64,000 nucleotides of DNA, from NCBI GenBank assembly GCA_001566295.1, contig KQ964259.1:1-64000 (forward strand), given 5' to 3'. The stretch comes from Microdochium bolleyi (taxonomy: Eukaryota; Ascomycota; Sordariomycetes; Xylariales; Microdochiaceae). Shown piece by piece: positions 21,004 through 32,675 of this stretch. How positions within the stretch are numbered: the first letter of the stretch is position 1; the number at the start of each line of letters is the position of its first letter. Under the pieces are notes generated by a model that saw only the letters and a list, made by a program, of their open reading frames with translations, made no database searches and was not told the DNA's origin. The position numbers were made by a program, and so were the translations under genes.

Positions 21004-22188
21004 AGCGGCAGACCACTGTTGTCTCTAGATGGCAAGTATCTGAGCAAGTCCCCCTTTGCGTCATGGGGGGCCCGAGAGGCATCGCCCTGCGCAGGGCTCG
21101 TTTGCAAAAGGATTCTGGTGACGTGCCCCGGCGCACTGCTGTAGCTAGTTTTCATTCGCATTCGACCTTGGCCTGAACATTATAAAGTCCTGCGTTCTCT
21201 TGTCTTGAGGAATGTGTAATTAGAAGTGCTGCCACGCCCTCGTTCGTATCACCCTGTGTACCCCCGTATGGCAACTCCCTCGAAAAGTACAATTAGAGTG
21301 TAGCGCTTGCTACTACAAAGTGGTTAATCATTAATGTCTGGTTGTTACCTTTGTCTCTCCAGAAACACCATGCATCATTGTGACAGTGGGATTGCAGGCT
21401 GCAGCCAATTCTTCGTAAAACACTCTCGTTCTCTCACAAGGGCGTTCCTGGGGTAAAATTGCACAGCTGGCAAGATAAAGAATGAATTGCGCCCCTGCAG
21501 GCCGCGCCTATCTGAAACCATCAAGGAGGCAACGGGGATGTCCGCGGACTGGAACCCAACATGATCCTGAGCCGCTGAGGAAAGCCCATGTCACTCAGAA
21601 GCAGAGAAGGACAGCGTCAAACCTTTTTTTTTTATTGAAAGGAAAGTTGCAATGCCGTTGTAGATGGAGCAAGAAGTGTTATGGGACCATCTACCACGTG
21701 GATAGGCTGAAATTCAGCTCGAGTATAAGTATTACAGCAATTCCACATGTCGCTGTTCAGACAGACGAAGGGACGGCAGTTCGGAATTCTCCTGGTGCTA
21801 TCCTGCTGGTCGAAAGCCGAGTTTTCGTGGTCTGGCCACTCCGTATCTTGTCCTCAGGCACTGCACCCGACCACCCGAGCATTAACCGCGAATAGTCTAA
21901 TTACTGGTGCTGCTGCTTAATTGAGACCGACAAAGAAACCTGGTGAGTTGGTATTGGGGTTTGCGATGCTTTTGAACACGACAGCAGTCCCTCCCAGTGT
22001 GCACTTGATCTCATTGGACTCGGTGTCGATTCTGGAGTGCCGGGCTGCAAGAATCCTTGCCCGCCACGAACCCAGCTACCTCCCCGATGGGGCTGTGCTG
22101 GTTCACACCGAGGGGATCCTCAGCCGAGTCCGTCGCTAATTGAATACTTCTCGGGCGCACCGTTGGCCTTGAAACCCAAGAGGAGAGG
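21004..22188. other. Intergenic region
   Basis: Only short ORFs without motifs. An oligo-T run lies near 21625-21635. Nothing supported as a gene. Confidence 0.5.
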
Positions 22189-22870
22189 CTAGGGAGCCCA
22201 AACCACGGTATTCATCCAACCCAGAAAGAGTAAGCCGTTCTCGGCGCGGATCTGCATGGATGTAGACCTGGTAGGAACGGCTGTGACAGTCGTGGTCATG
22301 AATGGACTGACACGAACAGTCGTGGGTGGCACGTTGGCACCGGCAGCGACTAGACCCATACAGCTGCATGCCGATGTGATGCCGCTTGCTGGAGCCTGCC
22401 TACTCAGGCACGCCGGAGTCGGCGCCGCAGCAATAACAGCGCGACGGCTAACCGGGTGTCCTACAAGGGAGGGTTGCGCCTCTCGGCGTGCTGCTTGAAC
22501 GCCCATGGCAGCAGCAGCGGCGCCGGGGCTCAGGTAGTTCTGGCAGTACTTTGATGCGGCGCGGGTTGACTTGGAGAAGGACTGGTGCGTCGTGTGCGGT
22601 AGTAGCCCCAGATGCAACTAGGCAGAGCGAGCAGCCCATGGTGGTGGGCCGGGGATGTTGTGTAGAGGTGGCAGTGCCCTTGCCAGGCGCCCTTTACAAT
22701 GGGTGAGATTGGCCCCAGACCCCCAACATTTGAGGTCGCTCCCGCAGGCGGTGTTGCAGGTCTGGGCGAACTGATCTTGCGAATCGAGGATGCCCTTGTA
22801 GGCCTTGCGGGCGTAGTATCCTGCAGGCGTGCAAGAGCAGCCGAACCTGACGTACTCAGACCCTTGGAGG
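22189..22870 (-). CDS. Cys-rich, probably secreted protein, exons incompletely resolved
   Basis: Two minus-strand blocks look truly coding. Block one (about 22870-22700) reads SEYVRFGCSCTPAGYYARK and, further on, CNTACGSDLKCWGSGANL, with regularly spaced cysteines. Block two (about 22590-22189) reads SKSTRAASKYCQNYLSPG, later ACSCMGLVAAGANVPPTTV, and ends in a Thr/Val-rich tail. An intron between them is needed: the first frame ends near 22700, and TGCCTAG or CACCAG acceptors occur at about 22595-22625. Either GTAAAG or a GC donor could start the intron. The YCQNYLSP...CSC arrangement with Thr/Val repeats is common in secreted or wall-linked fungal proteins. The start exon and signal peptide were not found. 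No function is assigned. Confidence 0.5.
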
Positions 22871-23110
22871 ACGCCACAAGTTCAGAAATCTCCGGGGCTC
22901 CACCTGCAAAGCATCTGGGACTTAGGCCCCGAAGGGTAAAAGCCCAGATACAGACCCGCCTTCTTCGGGACTTTTTTGAAACTTTGCGAGATGGAGAGAG
23001 AGAGGGGGGGATTTTGGTGACCTGAAAACTTGACTGACTTGGCTGGCACTCTCTTTTTCTCGGCCCAGGTTGGACACCTGTCATAGCGCCTACAGCTCGC
23101 GGCCTCGGGG

Positions 23111-24243
23111 TTGCCCATGATCCCCATCTTGCCCTTGATCATGTGGGCGCCACAATCACCTGCTTGGCTGGTCAAGCACGACGGAGGACGGTACGACCGC
23201 GCCTTTGAGGCGCTGCGGCGGCTGAAATGGACGGACCCCGAGGCTGCGAGGGAGCTGTTTCCCATCTACCAGGCAGAAAAGCAGCAACACATTGCCACCA
23301 ACCGCTCAACCCAGAGGCAGAAACAACAATATGAACACAATCACAATCATCAGCACCGTCAGCATCGGAAGGACTGCAAACCCCGCCATCCTCCTCCGCC
23401 TTGACCAAGCTCGCCCAGCTCGTCACGGTCCCGCGCATCCGCCACGCGACGCTGGCCGCGCACACCGTCATGATCGGCCAGCAGCTCTGCGGGATCAACA
23501 TCATCAGCTTCTACAGCACATCCATCTTCACCGCCGCGTCCTTTACCCCGCTCGCGGCCTGCTCGCGTCGTCCGGCTTCGGCCTGCTCAACTTCCTGTTC
23601 GCTGTCCCGGCCCTCTGGACCATGGACTCGTTCGGGCGGCGCAGCTTGCTGCAGTGGGCGCTGCCCGTTATGGGTCTGTGTATGCTGCTCGCGGGGTGTC
23701 GTTTAGTATCCCGCCTGCTTATGGGTGGTGTTCGTTATGGTAGTGGTAGTGGTAGTGGTGGGGATGATGATGTTGTTGTACTGGCGGGAATAATGACGAT
23801 GACGACAGCGACGACGACGACAGCGACGACCGTGTCCGCACGGTTCGTGCTGCTAACGAGCATGGTGTACTTGTTCTGCATCGCGTACTCGCCTGGTATG
23901 GGCCCCGTGCCGCTGGCATACTCGGCCGAGGTCTTCGCACTCTCGCATCGGGAGCTTGGGATGAGCAGTGCTGTGTCGGCGACAAACGTGTGGGCGGCCG
24001 CGCTGTCGGTGGGTTTCCCCTGGCTGGTGGTCGTGGCGGGTAAGGGTCCGGTGTTTGGCCTGTATGCGGTTGCTGAATGTCGTGGCGTGCGTGCTCGTGT
24101 GGGTGTTTGTTCGCGAGACTAGGAGGAAGACGCTCGAGGAGCTAGACGGGGTGTTTGAGGCGGGCATGGGCGAGTTTGTGAAGTTGGAGGCCCGGAAGCT
24201 TGTGAATGCGGTCAAGATGTCGCTGGGAATGGGTAGGAGCTAG
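23111..24243 (+). pseudogene. Broken MFS sugar transporter
   Basis: Three frames together encode the C-terminal half of a fungal sugar-porter protein. The loop after TM6 appears first (QSPAWLVKHDG...FEALRRLKWTD, 23111 onward). After a frame change near 23400 come TM7-8 (HATLAAHTVMIGQQLCGINIISFYS). After another near 23555 come TM8-11 (SGFGLLNFLFAVPALWTMD, then YSPGMGPVPLAYSAEVFALSHRE). After a third near 24065 comes the end with RETRRKTLEELDGVF, the usual PETKxxTLEELD signature. The N-terminal six membrane spans are absent. A Ser/Gly/Thr/Met repeat tract of about 35 residues interrupts the TM9-10 region. Frame breaks plus truncation make a functional transporter unlikely. It is divergent to the Cys-rich gene at 22189-22870. 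Confidence 0.85.
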
Positions 24244-25614
24244 CCCTAGAGATGGAAGAAGTCTCTTGAATGACAAACGCGTCTGTGAGTAACATCACTA
24301 TATGGTCCATGCAAGGGAAGCATATCGGCCGAAGAGGTTGTTTTGTCGTTCCCTAGACGGACTGCTGTGGAACCTGAACTCCCCATCACCATTGATCCAT
24401 GCATGCCGTATCTCTGCAACTCAAGATCGATATCACCTTGTGGCTGGCGCCTCAGGCTGCCAACATGGCCTAGTTTTGCCAATTCAGGAACACTTGAGCG
24501 GCGAGCAACGTGGCCCGGGAGGCTAGGCTGGAATTGGCATGTGTGGTGTGAGGGCTGCCCCTGAAGTCAGCCGCACGCACGCTTCACCTGAGGACCAAGC
24601 CTTTACTGATTACCTCCTTTGTCGATACTATGCTTGGAGTGCGCTCTTCGTAGCATATATGTACTCAGATTCGAATGGGCTATCTCGCCTGGACAGGTTC
24701 TTGTCTGCATTATTCCTCAAGGTTGAAAGCACTCGATGATTCCCTACCTCCCGAGCTGCCTCTCCTGTCTAAAAGGGTGTTCCTCGCCGTTACAGTTTTT
24801 CAGATCGGCCACGTGCTTGTGGGCCATGATCCTTGCTTAGTCGAGACTGGGTTCGCATGATAGGCGCCAGGGGGGTCCCGTGTGCCAATCGGGCGAGAAC
24901 TTAGTGGAATCGGTTGGTGGGTTACATGGCCACCCTCGGAGGCGATCTCTCCTGTACCCCTCTTTGCACGACAGAACCGCGGAATGCGTGAGCGCCTCAC
25001 CTACGTTTCATCATTAGCGTCACTTTCTGCGAGGCGTGTGCCTAGCTGTGCGCAGGAGTGTCTCTGTTCGGCATTCCAGACCCAGGAATAAGGACGTGGA
25101 GAATGGAGAAGTCGACAGAGTACGTTGCACCATTGCGACCATATCATGTGGCTTCGAGCTCGAGGGCTTAGTCTCACAGTAAGCCTTTCAAGTTTCGCCA
25201 CCACTTTCCTTTATGTGGATATTCCCCTCCTTTGAGAGCCGGCCATCCACCCTGTCCCAGACACTGCCGCCGAGGTCCGAGTGTGACGATCATGACTCGC
25301 GATGCACGGCCCGCAGCAAGTGGCGCCTCGGCCAGAGGCGTCCAAATCATTGAGCAGTCGGCTGCTTCCGACAGATATGGTCATGGTCCGCTAATCTAAG
25401 CCGAGTCCGGCTATGCATCCGATCGGAGGCGTCAATGAATCGTTGAGAGCCCCGCAGAGGCGCCGGCGACATTGCTTCGAAATCAGCAGGCTAGCCCAGC
25501 CCGGCGTTGTAGATTGCTCTCAGACAAGCCTTGATAAACGTAGTTATCCTGCCCCTTGCTTCGCGATCATCTTTAGACAGACGATATCGAGTGAAATCTG
25601 TTCCTCAGCTCAAG
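24244..25614. other. Intergenic region
   Basis: No gene-like frame or motif seen. Confidence 0.5.
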
Positions 25615-27485
25615 ATGAGACTCGTTGCTCTGATCGTGCTCTGGTGCTCACTTCTTGGATTCGGCTTGGCGCAGCTACCTCCAGGTACACCATCATGCAC
25701 ACTCCCCTGCTTCATCAAGGGCGTCGCCTCCTCCCCGTGCGGGACAAACGCCACGTGCCTCTGTGCTGATTCTGGATTCGCATCGAGCCTACTGGACTGT
25801 GTGCAGACAACCTGCGAGGTGGAAGACATTCTCCGTGAGTATGATACAAGCGAGCTGCAGGAGTTTTCCAAGGTTCTCAATCATGTATAGAGAACTGCGC
25901 TAATCACTCCGCCTATTCGCTCCCGATCAACAGGACTGAAAAATGCAACAAGTACTGCCTGCGGCCTGCCGGTCCAGGACGTGGCAGCCCAGTATAGCAT
26001 CATCTCGCATACCCTAACGGCTCTCGTCTTCGTCTTCGTTACTGTACGCATCGTATACAAACAGTTCCTGACCTCCCTCGGCCTGGGCGCCGACGACTGG
26101 GTTATTATTGTCGTTGCAGCGCTCGTTATCCCCAGCTCAGCACTTAACTCACGGATCGCAGCCTCTGGTGTAGGTAGAGACATCTGGACATTAACGCCAG
26201 TGCAGATTACCGACTTCGGTATCTGCCTCTGGACTATTACGCTTCTCTACTATATCGAGATCGCCCTACTTAAGATCTCGATCCTACTTTTCTACTTACG
26301 CGTCTTCCCCCAACAAAACTTCCGCCGCGTCGTCTGGGCTACGCTCGCCTTTACCGCGTGCTTTGGGCTCGCTTTTAGCCTTGCCCAGATCTTCAAATGC
26401 TGGCCCATTAGCTACGACTGGAGGCAGTGGAACGACCGTGGCTCGATCAACGGGCAAGGCCCTGGAGGAAAATGCGTCAGTACGATCGCCGTTGCTCGAA
26501 GTCACGGAATCATCGGCATTGCACTGGACGTGTGGATGCTCCTCTTACCACTGCAAAAGGTCCGCGAGCTGAAGGTAAGCTCTAAGAGGAAGCTTGCCAT
26601 CGCCTCTATGTTCGCCGTCGGCACATTTGTCACGGTAGTAACGGTCGTCCGCCTCGCCTACCTGGTTATATTTGCGAACAGCAACAACCCTACATATGAC
26701 TACACCGCGCTGCTAGTCTGGTCGACAATCGAGATCGCCACGGGTGTCATCTGCGCGTGCATGCCTGCTTGTGAGTAGCCATCTCTTTCTTATTGCATTC
26801 TGTCTCTATACCCAACCTTGGGGGTAATTTCCCATTCACTTAGTGGAATTAACGCATGTTTGTCCCGACAGTACGACTCATCCTCGCCAAGATCTGGCCG
26901 CTTGTTTTCGACACAAAGAACACCCGGCAAGCCAAGTATGCAGACCAGTACATCTTCCCCGCCAACCGGTCACTACCTCCAAATCGCGCGCAACAATCGC
27001 AGCTCACGGCGGGCACGACGACGACCATCTCCAGCACTACCCGAGCAGAACAGAAAATTCTAGGCTCGCGCAGCAGCATCGGCAGCAATAGCAGCGCTGT
27101 ACTCAACCAGCACCCGGCGGCCACCGGCGCCTGGAAGTCGGGGGGCACCTTCTCGATACTTGGTCACCACAACGGCGTCGGCCGGACCACGTCCGACAGC
27201 CCCTTTAGCAATTTCAAGGGAGGCAGTGGGCGCGCCGCCCTACAGCGCATCGACTCCTCCGAAGAAGACGAGGGCAACAGCACAGAGATGCAGCCTACCA
27301 GGAGGACCGCCCCTCAGTCCGGAGCGCTGAATTTGCCCTCCTCCAGATTTGCAGGCGGCTGGAATCAGGCGGGCTCGTTAGCGAGCAATCCCAAAAACGA
27401 TTCTCGGGGACAGGTTGTCCGCGAAGGGCCGCTGGGGATAAGCACTGTCCGGGACGGATCTAAAAAGGGGTTCTCGGAGTTTTGA
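25615..27485 (+). CDS. CFEM-domain Pth11-type seven-helix membrane protein
   Basis: CDS: join(25615..25834, 25934..26770, 26872..27485), 556 residues; both introns have GTGAGT donors and AG acceptors that keep the frame. The ATG at 25615 opens a signal peptide (MRLVALIVLWCSLLGFGLAQ). A CFEM domain with eight cysteines follows (about residues 22-95, including CFIKGVASSPCGTNATCLC). Seven hydrophobic helices then form the fungal rhodopsin-like/Pth11 module (VFVFVTVRIVYKQF..., LGADDWVIIVV, IEIALLKISILLFYLRVFP, a C-rich loop with FKCWPI). The last exon encodes a long hydrophilic, Ser/Asn-rich cytoplasmic tail. In Magnaporthe-like fungi, Pth11 relatives sense surface cues upstream of cAMP signalling. 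The ligand here is unknown. It sits in the plasma membrane with CFEM outside. Confidence 0.93.
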
Positions 27486-29435
27486 AGACCTTACAGATGT
27501 GATGACAAGTCAACAAAACGTCCTTTACTTACGCGCCTACTAAGTATAGAGATTAGACTCATGAAGTATGATTTGTTGATTTTACGATTATCACCAACAG
27601 TACGACTTCTCTATAGAGTGGTAGAAAAGCTATTGGTTATCGCGATCGTCCTAGTTGTTTCACCATGCTTCGTCTGCCCGGGAGAGGTTTGTTCGGACTT
27701 TAGTGAGGAGGGGTGGTGTGAGAGATGGAATGGCTCGATAGCACATTACGCGACAAAGCACACGAACCGAAGCTTCAACCTCGCATGCTAGAAGCATTTT
27801 TCAGCAGGTTCAAAGGAAATCATGGCATTTATTCATGCACACATCTCAATACGCGCTTTATGCTCTGACGGTGGCCAAGATCAGATTCGGATGTAGTAAA
27901 GTTTGTGTTTTTGCGCTTGTCATTTGCTCTTCTCTACATCAGCCTGGAGACCGGCTGACTGGGTACTGCTGACATGCCTCGTTTCCAACATCCATTTTCC
28001 ACCTCATCTGACAGCAAAGTCTTCCTTGATTATGGGCATAGTGGAGGCTGAGATCGCAGTGACCAAAGACGTAGCGCAGCCCAAATTCGTCATCTCTTAT
28101 CTCAGTAAACGCACTCACAGTCGATATGTGACAAGTCTAAGCGGAATGATGATCTACGGTGTCCTCGTCTTTTGTATTCAGAGAAGTGGTGTCGGTATTG
28201 TGTCTAGGCCGAAGCACTGAGACGGCTCAAGGTGTTAGTGAATGTACGTCATGACCCTCACTCGTGACGGCTGTGAAATTGGCGCAGTGAGGTGTAATTC
28301 AAGATTACATTGGCTGGTTGAAGCCATTAGTGATGCGGGTTGCTGACTGAGTACCGGAGCCATTTCGTCCACTGCACTCTGCCAGACTTGAATTGGTCTC
28401 TCATTACAGCAAGATGTAAAAAGTAAGAACAACAAATCAGCTCAGGAGGGAGGAGAGAGCGAAAGTTATCTGATGAAATCGTGCCAACAGGAGTATACAA
28501 GCATTTCTAGCACTATAATTGCGGATAGTTACTTTATGATCTGTTGCAAATGTCGCCCTCACTCGGAGTAGCTACGGCGCACAACTGCCGTATCACTAAC
28601 AGGAACCGGGCTACGAAGTAGCCCAGGATATGAGTCAAGAAGTCAGCCACCTTTTATGTCCTCCACCACTTATCTTGTCGTCATGTGGGGTTGAGAGGCG
28701 TACATCAGTGAAAGGTTTCAGGGAGAGCTCGCATCATTGGGTGTAAATATGCTCCTGGCTTTCGCGAAATGTACATCTTTCATTGAAAAGCCACCTCCGA
28801 CGCTGCCGACGATACAACAAGAAGCCCCCACCCTGGATCCTGGCTCAAGGTTTTCCAGTGCATTCATCTCAAACTCTATGCAGCGAAGGGGCACTCGTCG
28901 GTCCAAAGGGCGGGACAAAGAAGGTCCGCACTTGCTGAAAGCCAGTCACCAGCTGAGGTGGGTCCGTTGAGCCGAGCAGGCTCCGATATGTGGTGGCTGC
29001 CCGTTGCGGGATAGATTGCGAGTGCACAAGGCCCCAGGAGGCGGGACTGCATGTCCGCCCTTCAAGAATGCGGGGGAGATCTCTGTCGAAACACTAAATG
29101 GACTACAAAGCGCCTTGGTGCTTGGAAGGGGGGGCGGGGGGTGCGTAGGTCGGCAGTTAAGTTGAAGCATGTGCTCTGTTATTTGCCGCAGAATCGGAGT
29201 CAGCGCGCACAACCTGCTTTAACTTACGTCGCGACTAGAAAACAGGTCGCCCTATTGGGCGATCCGGGCAGGCAGCTGGACGAAACCCCAGCTCTCATGG
29301 GCTGCATTCCTCTATATATGTCTCAACGAGGATGCGTTACCATGAGGTGGTTGAGACGCGCGCAGCCGACCATTCCCTTTCTAACTGAGGTCTCGATCAG
29401 AAGCTTCTGCGACAAACATATTATTTGCATATTCC
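27486..29435. other. Intergenic region
   Basis: No supported gene. A TATATA at 29313-29318, about 120 bp before the next start codon, is a plausible TATA element for the carotenoid-oxygenase gene. Confidence 0.5.
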
Positions 29436-31004
29436 ATGATGGATGCAGCTATCGACTACAGAGGCCTCCAGAGCCGGTGGCCTGCGGCAGCCGATCTTGC
29501 CGGCTCGCAAGCTCCCTGCCGGATCGAAGGAGAGATCAAGGACCTAGTCGTCCTGGGCACCATCCCATCTGCTATTGATGGAACATTCTACAGGGTCATG
29601 ACTGATCCTGCTGTACCACCCCACCCGAACAACGTGCCACTCGATGGCGACGGCAACATCTCTGCCTTCCGAATACGCAATGGTCGCGTCGACATGAAGA
29701 TGCGGTACGTGGAGACGGAGCGCTACAAACTGGAACGCAAGGCCGGCAAAGCTCTTTTTGGTCTATACCGCAATCCATACACGCACCACCCCTGCGTCAG
29801 AGCAGCTGTCGATTCTACGGCCAACACCAATGTTGTATACTGGGCAGACCATTTTCTGGCTCTCAAGGAAGGTGGGCTTCCATATGCCGTCGACCCAGAC
29901 ACCTTGGAGACGCTCTCGTACGACCCATTCCGTGGCCAGGTCAAGGCCAAAACCTTCACAGCTCATCCCAAAGTCGACCCGTACACCGATGAACTGGTCG
30001 TCTACGGCTATGAAGCCAAAGGACTTGGAACAACAGATATCGTGCTCTATTCCCTCGACAGGGGAGGCAACAAGCATAACGAGCAGTGGATTCAGAGCCC
30101 ATGGACTGCTCCGATTCACGACTGTGTTATTACCACCAATTGGATAGTCCTCGTTCTCTGGCCCTTCGAGGCGGATGTGGACCGTATGAAAGCAGGAAAG
30201 CACCATTGGGCATGGAGTTATGACCGACCAGCAACTTTTGTGGTGGTTCCTCGACGACCTGCGTCGACACCACCGGTACCCGGCTGGTCTCCTGGAGAAT
30301 ACAGGACATACTCGTGGAACAATGCAATGCTGATCCACACTGGAGGAGCCTGGGAGACCGAGGATGGAAAGCTCTACCTTGAGACATCGCGGGTTCACGA
30401 CAATGCATTTCCCTTTTTTCCCCCTGTAGATGGGAGGATGCCTGAGCCCGATGCAAAGGCTGACTACGTGCGGTGGGAGATCGATCTGAGTAAGCCAACC
30501 GGTAGCTCGGTTCCAGATCCTTTCGTCATGCTCGATATACCATCCGAGTTTCCACGCACAGACGAGCGTTTCCTGACTCGCAAGAACGAGACTGTCTTTC
30601 TCAACGTCCACATCCATCAGAATGGCGCGCAAAGTATCTTTCACGGCCTCAACGGGCTTGCGATGCACAACACCACATCGGGAGAAACCTCGTGGTTTTA
30701 TGCCGGCGAAGATTCGCTCGTCCAGGAGCCCATATTCATTCCACGGTCTCCTGATGCCTCAGAGGGTGATGGATGGGTCATAGCGATGATTGAACGACAA
30801 AGGGCACATAGAAATGATCTGGTGGTCGTTGACACCAAAGAATTCGCTAAGCCCATCGCCTTCATCCAGCTTCCGATGCATGTCAAAGCGCAGGTCCATG
30901 GAAATTGGGTCGACTCCAGATCTCGCACTCAGACTTGCAGTTTGGTCAGGGAAATGGCCGAGTCCTCCATAAGTGGTCATGGAGCGTTGGAGCCGCTCGT
31001 TTGA
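29436..31004 (+). CDS. Carotenoid cleavage oxygenase family protein (non-haem iron dioxygenase)
   Basis: 522 residues, single exon. It has the seven-bladed-propeller carotenoid-oxygenase pattern. Four iron-ligating histidines can be placed at His177 (AHPKVDP), His228 (PIHDCVITTNW), His301 (IHTGGAWE) and His488 (QVHGNWV), each in its expected block. Other family marks are DGTFYRV near 49-53 and GDGNISAFRI near 71-80. Such enzymes split alkene bonds of carotenoids, apocarotenoids or stilbene-type phenylpropanoids. Fungal members include retinal-forming and stilbene/lignostilbene-cleaving types, and the substrate cannot be settled here. No carotenoid synthase or opsin gene is adjacent, which leans slightly toward a phenylpropanoid substrate (inference). 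No signal peptide; likely cytosolic. Confidence 0.93.
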   Translation: MMDAAIDYRGLQSRWPAAADLAGSQAPCRIEGEIKDLVVLGTIPSAIDGTFYRVMTDPAVPPHPNNVPLDGDGNISAFRIRNGRVDMKMRYVETERYKLERKAGKALFGLYRNPYTHHPCVRAAVDSTANTNVVYWADHFLALKEGGLPYAVDPDTLETLSYDPFRGQVKAKTFTAHPKVDPYTDELVVYGYEAKGLGTTDIVLYSLDRGGNKHNEQWIQSPWTAPIHDCVITTNWIVLVLWPFEADVDRMKAGKHHWAWSYDRPATFVVVPRRPASTPPVPGWSPGEYRTYSWNNAMLIHTGGAWETEDGKLYLETSRVHDNAFPFFPPVDGRMPEPDAKADYVRWEIDLSKPTGSSVPDPFVMLDIPSEFPRTDERFLTRKNETVFLNVHIHQNGAQSIFHGLNGLAMHNTTSGETSWFYAGEDSLVQEPIFIPRSPDASEGDGWVIAMIERQRAHRNDLVVVDTKEFAKPIAFIQLPMHVKAQVHGNWVDSRSRTQTCSLVREMAESSISGHGALEPLV

Positions 31005-31740
31005 TGCGAGCACGGTTCTCCTGGTTAATTTTGGTCGAGCTGGGTCTTGGACTTTTCAACTCAAGTTCATAAAATTGTCTCAAGAGACAAGTTGTCCAGC
31101 AAGACTACCGCATTTTTATCTTCCTCTCCATACTAAGCAAACTATGAGTCCCGTGGCACATAGTTTGGGTGTAGGGGGCTGGATGGGACCCTCAGTTTTC
31201 TGGATTGTATGGTCATAAATACTGCGCCTGCTAACTCTCTGACATTAGCTACCACGGGCGCCTTGAAGCACAAGTATGTGTCGGCTAGATCTGTGATACT
31301 CTATGGCATGTGGTGATATCCTCATCCTTCGCAATGTATATTCACTATCAAAGTAGGATCTCTCGAATGTTCGAGTGCACTTAAGACGGTCGTCTAACCC
31401 GGCTAGATGATGGAGTTCGCAGTTCTTCTCGTGACCTTACAATACCGAAATCGACATCTGCGTCTTGAGCTGTCGTTATAAGAACATAATTCCAACCATG
31501 TAATTTGTTCGTCGATGTTGAACTTGAAACGCTGCACCGCCCACGCACGTTGGGCGCGGCTACGCTCCTTGGCGGGGGTTAGCACGGCATAAATGCGGAC
31601 ATCCATGTCACCTATCACTCACAGTCGGTTCACCCGAAAACTGTCCTTCTTTTCTCACAATCCTCCTCTCCCAGGATAACACTCCAAACATACTGCACCG
31701 ACACGACACTATCTCACTCCTCACTACCAGTATTTCCAAC
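31005..31740. other. Intergenic region
   Basis: No gene-like frame. The last 120 bases are C/T/A-rich, like a fungal 5' leader of the small secreted protein that follows. Confidence 0.5.
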
Positions 31741-32307
31741 ATGCGGTATACATTGCTCTTTGGCTCATACATCGCTATCGGCCTCGCAGCTCTGGCTGCG
31801 CTAGCTGGCGCAGATGGGATGGAGCATGGCAAGCTCTACGCCAACGGCACCGAGGTCATCTGGGATCTCGGAAACCCCGATGCGCCGCCTCGGATTATCG
31901 AAACTGCCATAGACTCCCAAGAACCGCTGGCAGGCGATCGACGCCGGATGCGGAGAGGGAGGGTTGATGACGATGATGCCTAATCGCGGGACCATCGACG
32001 TCAGGCTGCCAGGGTTGCGCGCATCGCACAGTTTGAATCTGATACGCCGTAGTGGTCGACCTCGCAAATCTCGAGTACAGACGAGGCATACGTGGGTTGT
32101 GCAGGCATGGATGCTAGTGATGTGTCATGCGGTCTGCGCAGGGAGACACGAGGTGTCACGCTGCGATCCCAGGAGGGAGAGGAGCCATGTGAGAGATGGC
32201 ACGAAGACTGTAAATTTGACGAAAAGGCAAGACAACTGCATTCACTAGAAGTGTTTCGGAGTGGTGCCTCGCCTAAGCATCACACGGACTATGTTACAGC
32301 CGTATAA
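31741..32307 (+). CDS. Candidate small secreted Cys-containing protein, splice sites unresolved
   Basis: The ATG at 31741 opens a strong signal peptide (MRYTLLFGSYIAIGLAALAALAGA) followed by a short hydrophilic segment that stops at 31983. A second coding-like block begins after a TAG acceptor at about 32052. It reads STDEAYVGCAGMDASDVSC, later EEPCERWHEDCK, and stops at 32307. Joining them would give a secreted protein of roughly 130-150 residues with four or more cysteines, but I could not find a strong donor in exon 1. Alternatively exon 1 is an independent 80-residue secreted peptide. Family unknown. Confidence 0.4.
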
Positions 32308-32675
32308 TTGTCCTGAAGCACAAGTAGACGGGCACTGAAGGTTCCCTGCGCTCTCGAAGGCTTCTGTGCCAGCACACGTGGGGTCGATCCCGCACACACA
32401 TATGTGCTCCAGTTCTCGAGCATAAATCCCATGTGGACATGGAAGGATGAACGTGATGCTCCATCGCAAGGTGAGCGCGGGGAAGCTCTCGCTTTTCGGC
32501 CCGGAGTTAAGGGACCCTTGCTCCCGAGCCTCCAACATTCATCGCGTCTCCTCAAGTGTACTTAAGCGTGAGTAGTCTCGGCAGTCTCGGCGCGTCTACA
32601 TCATCCAAGTCAGCAACCACGACAACATACTCACTCCTACTCCTGCTATTCTACAGCAGGCTGCCTTGACGCAGC
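32308..32675. other. Intergenic region upstream of the amidohydrolase
   Basis: No gene-like frame. The pyrimidine/A-rich leader of the next gene occupies the end. Confidence 0.5.
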
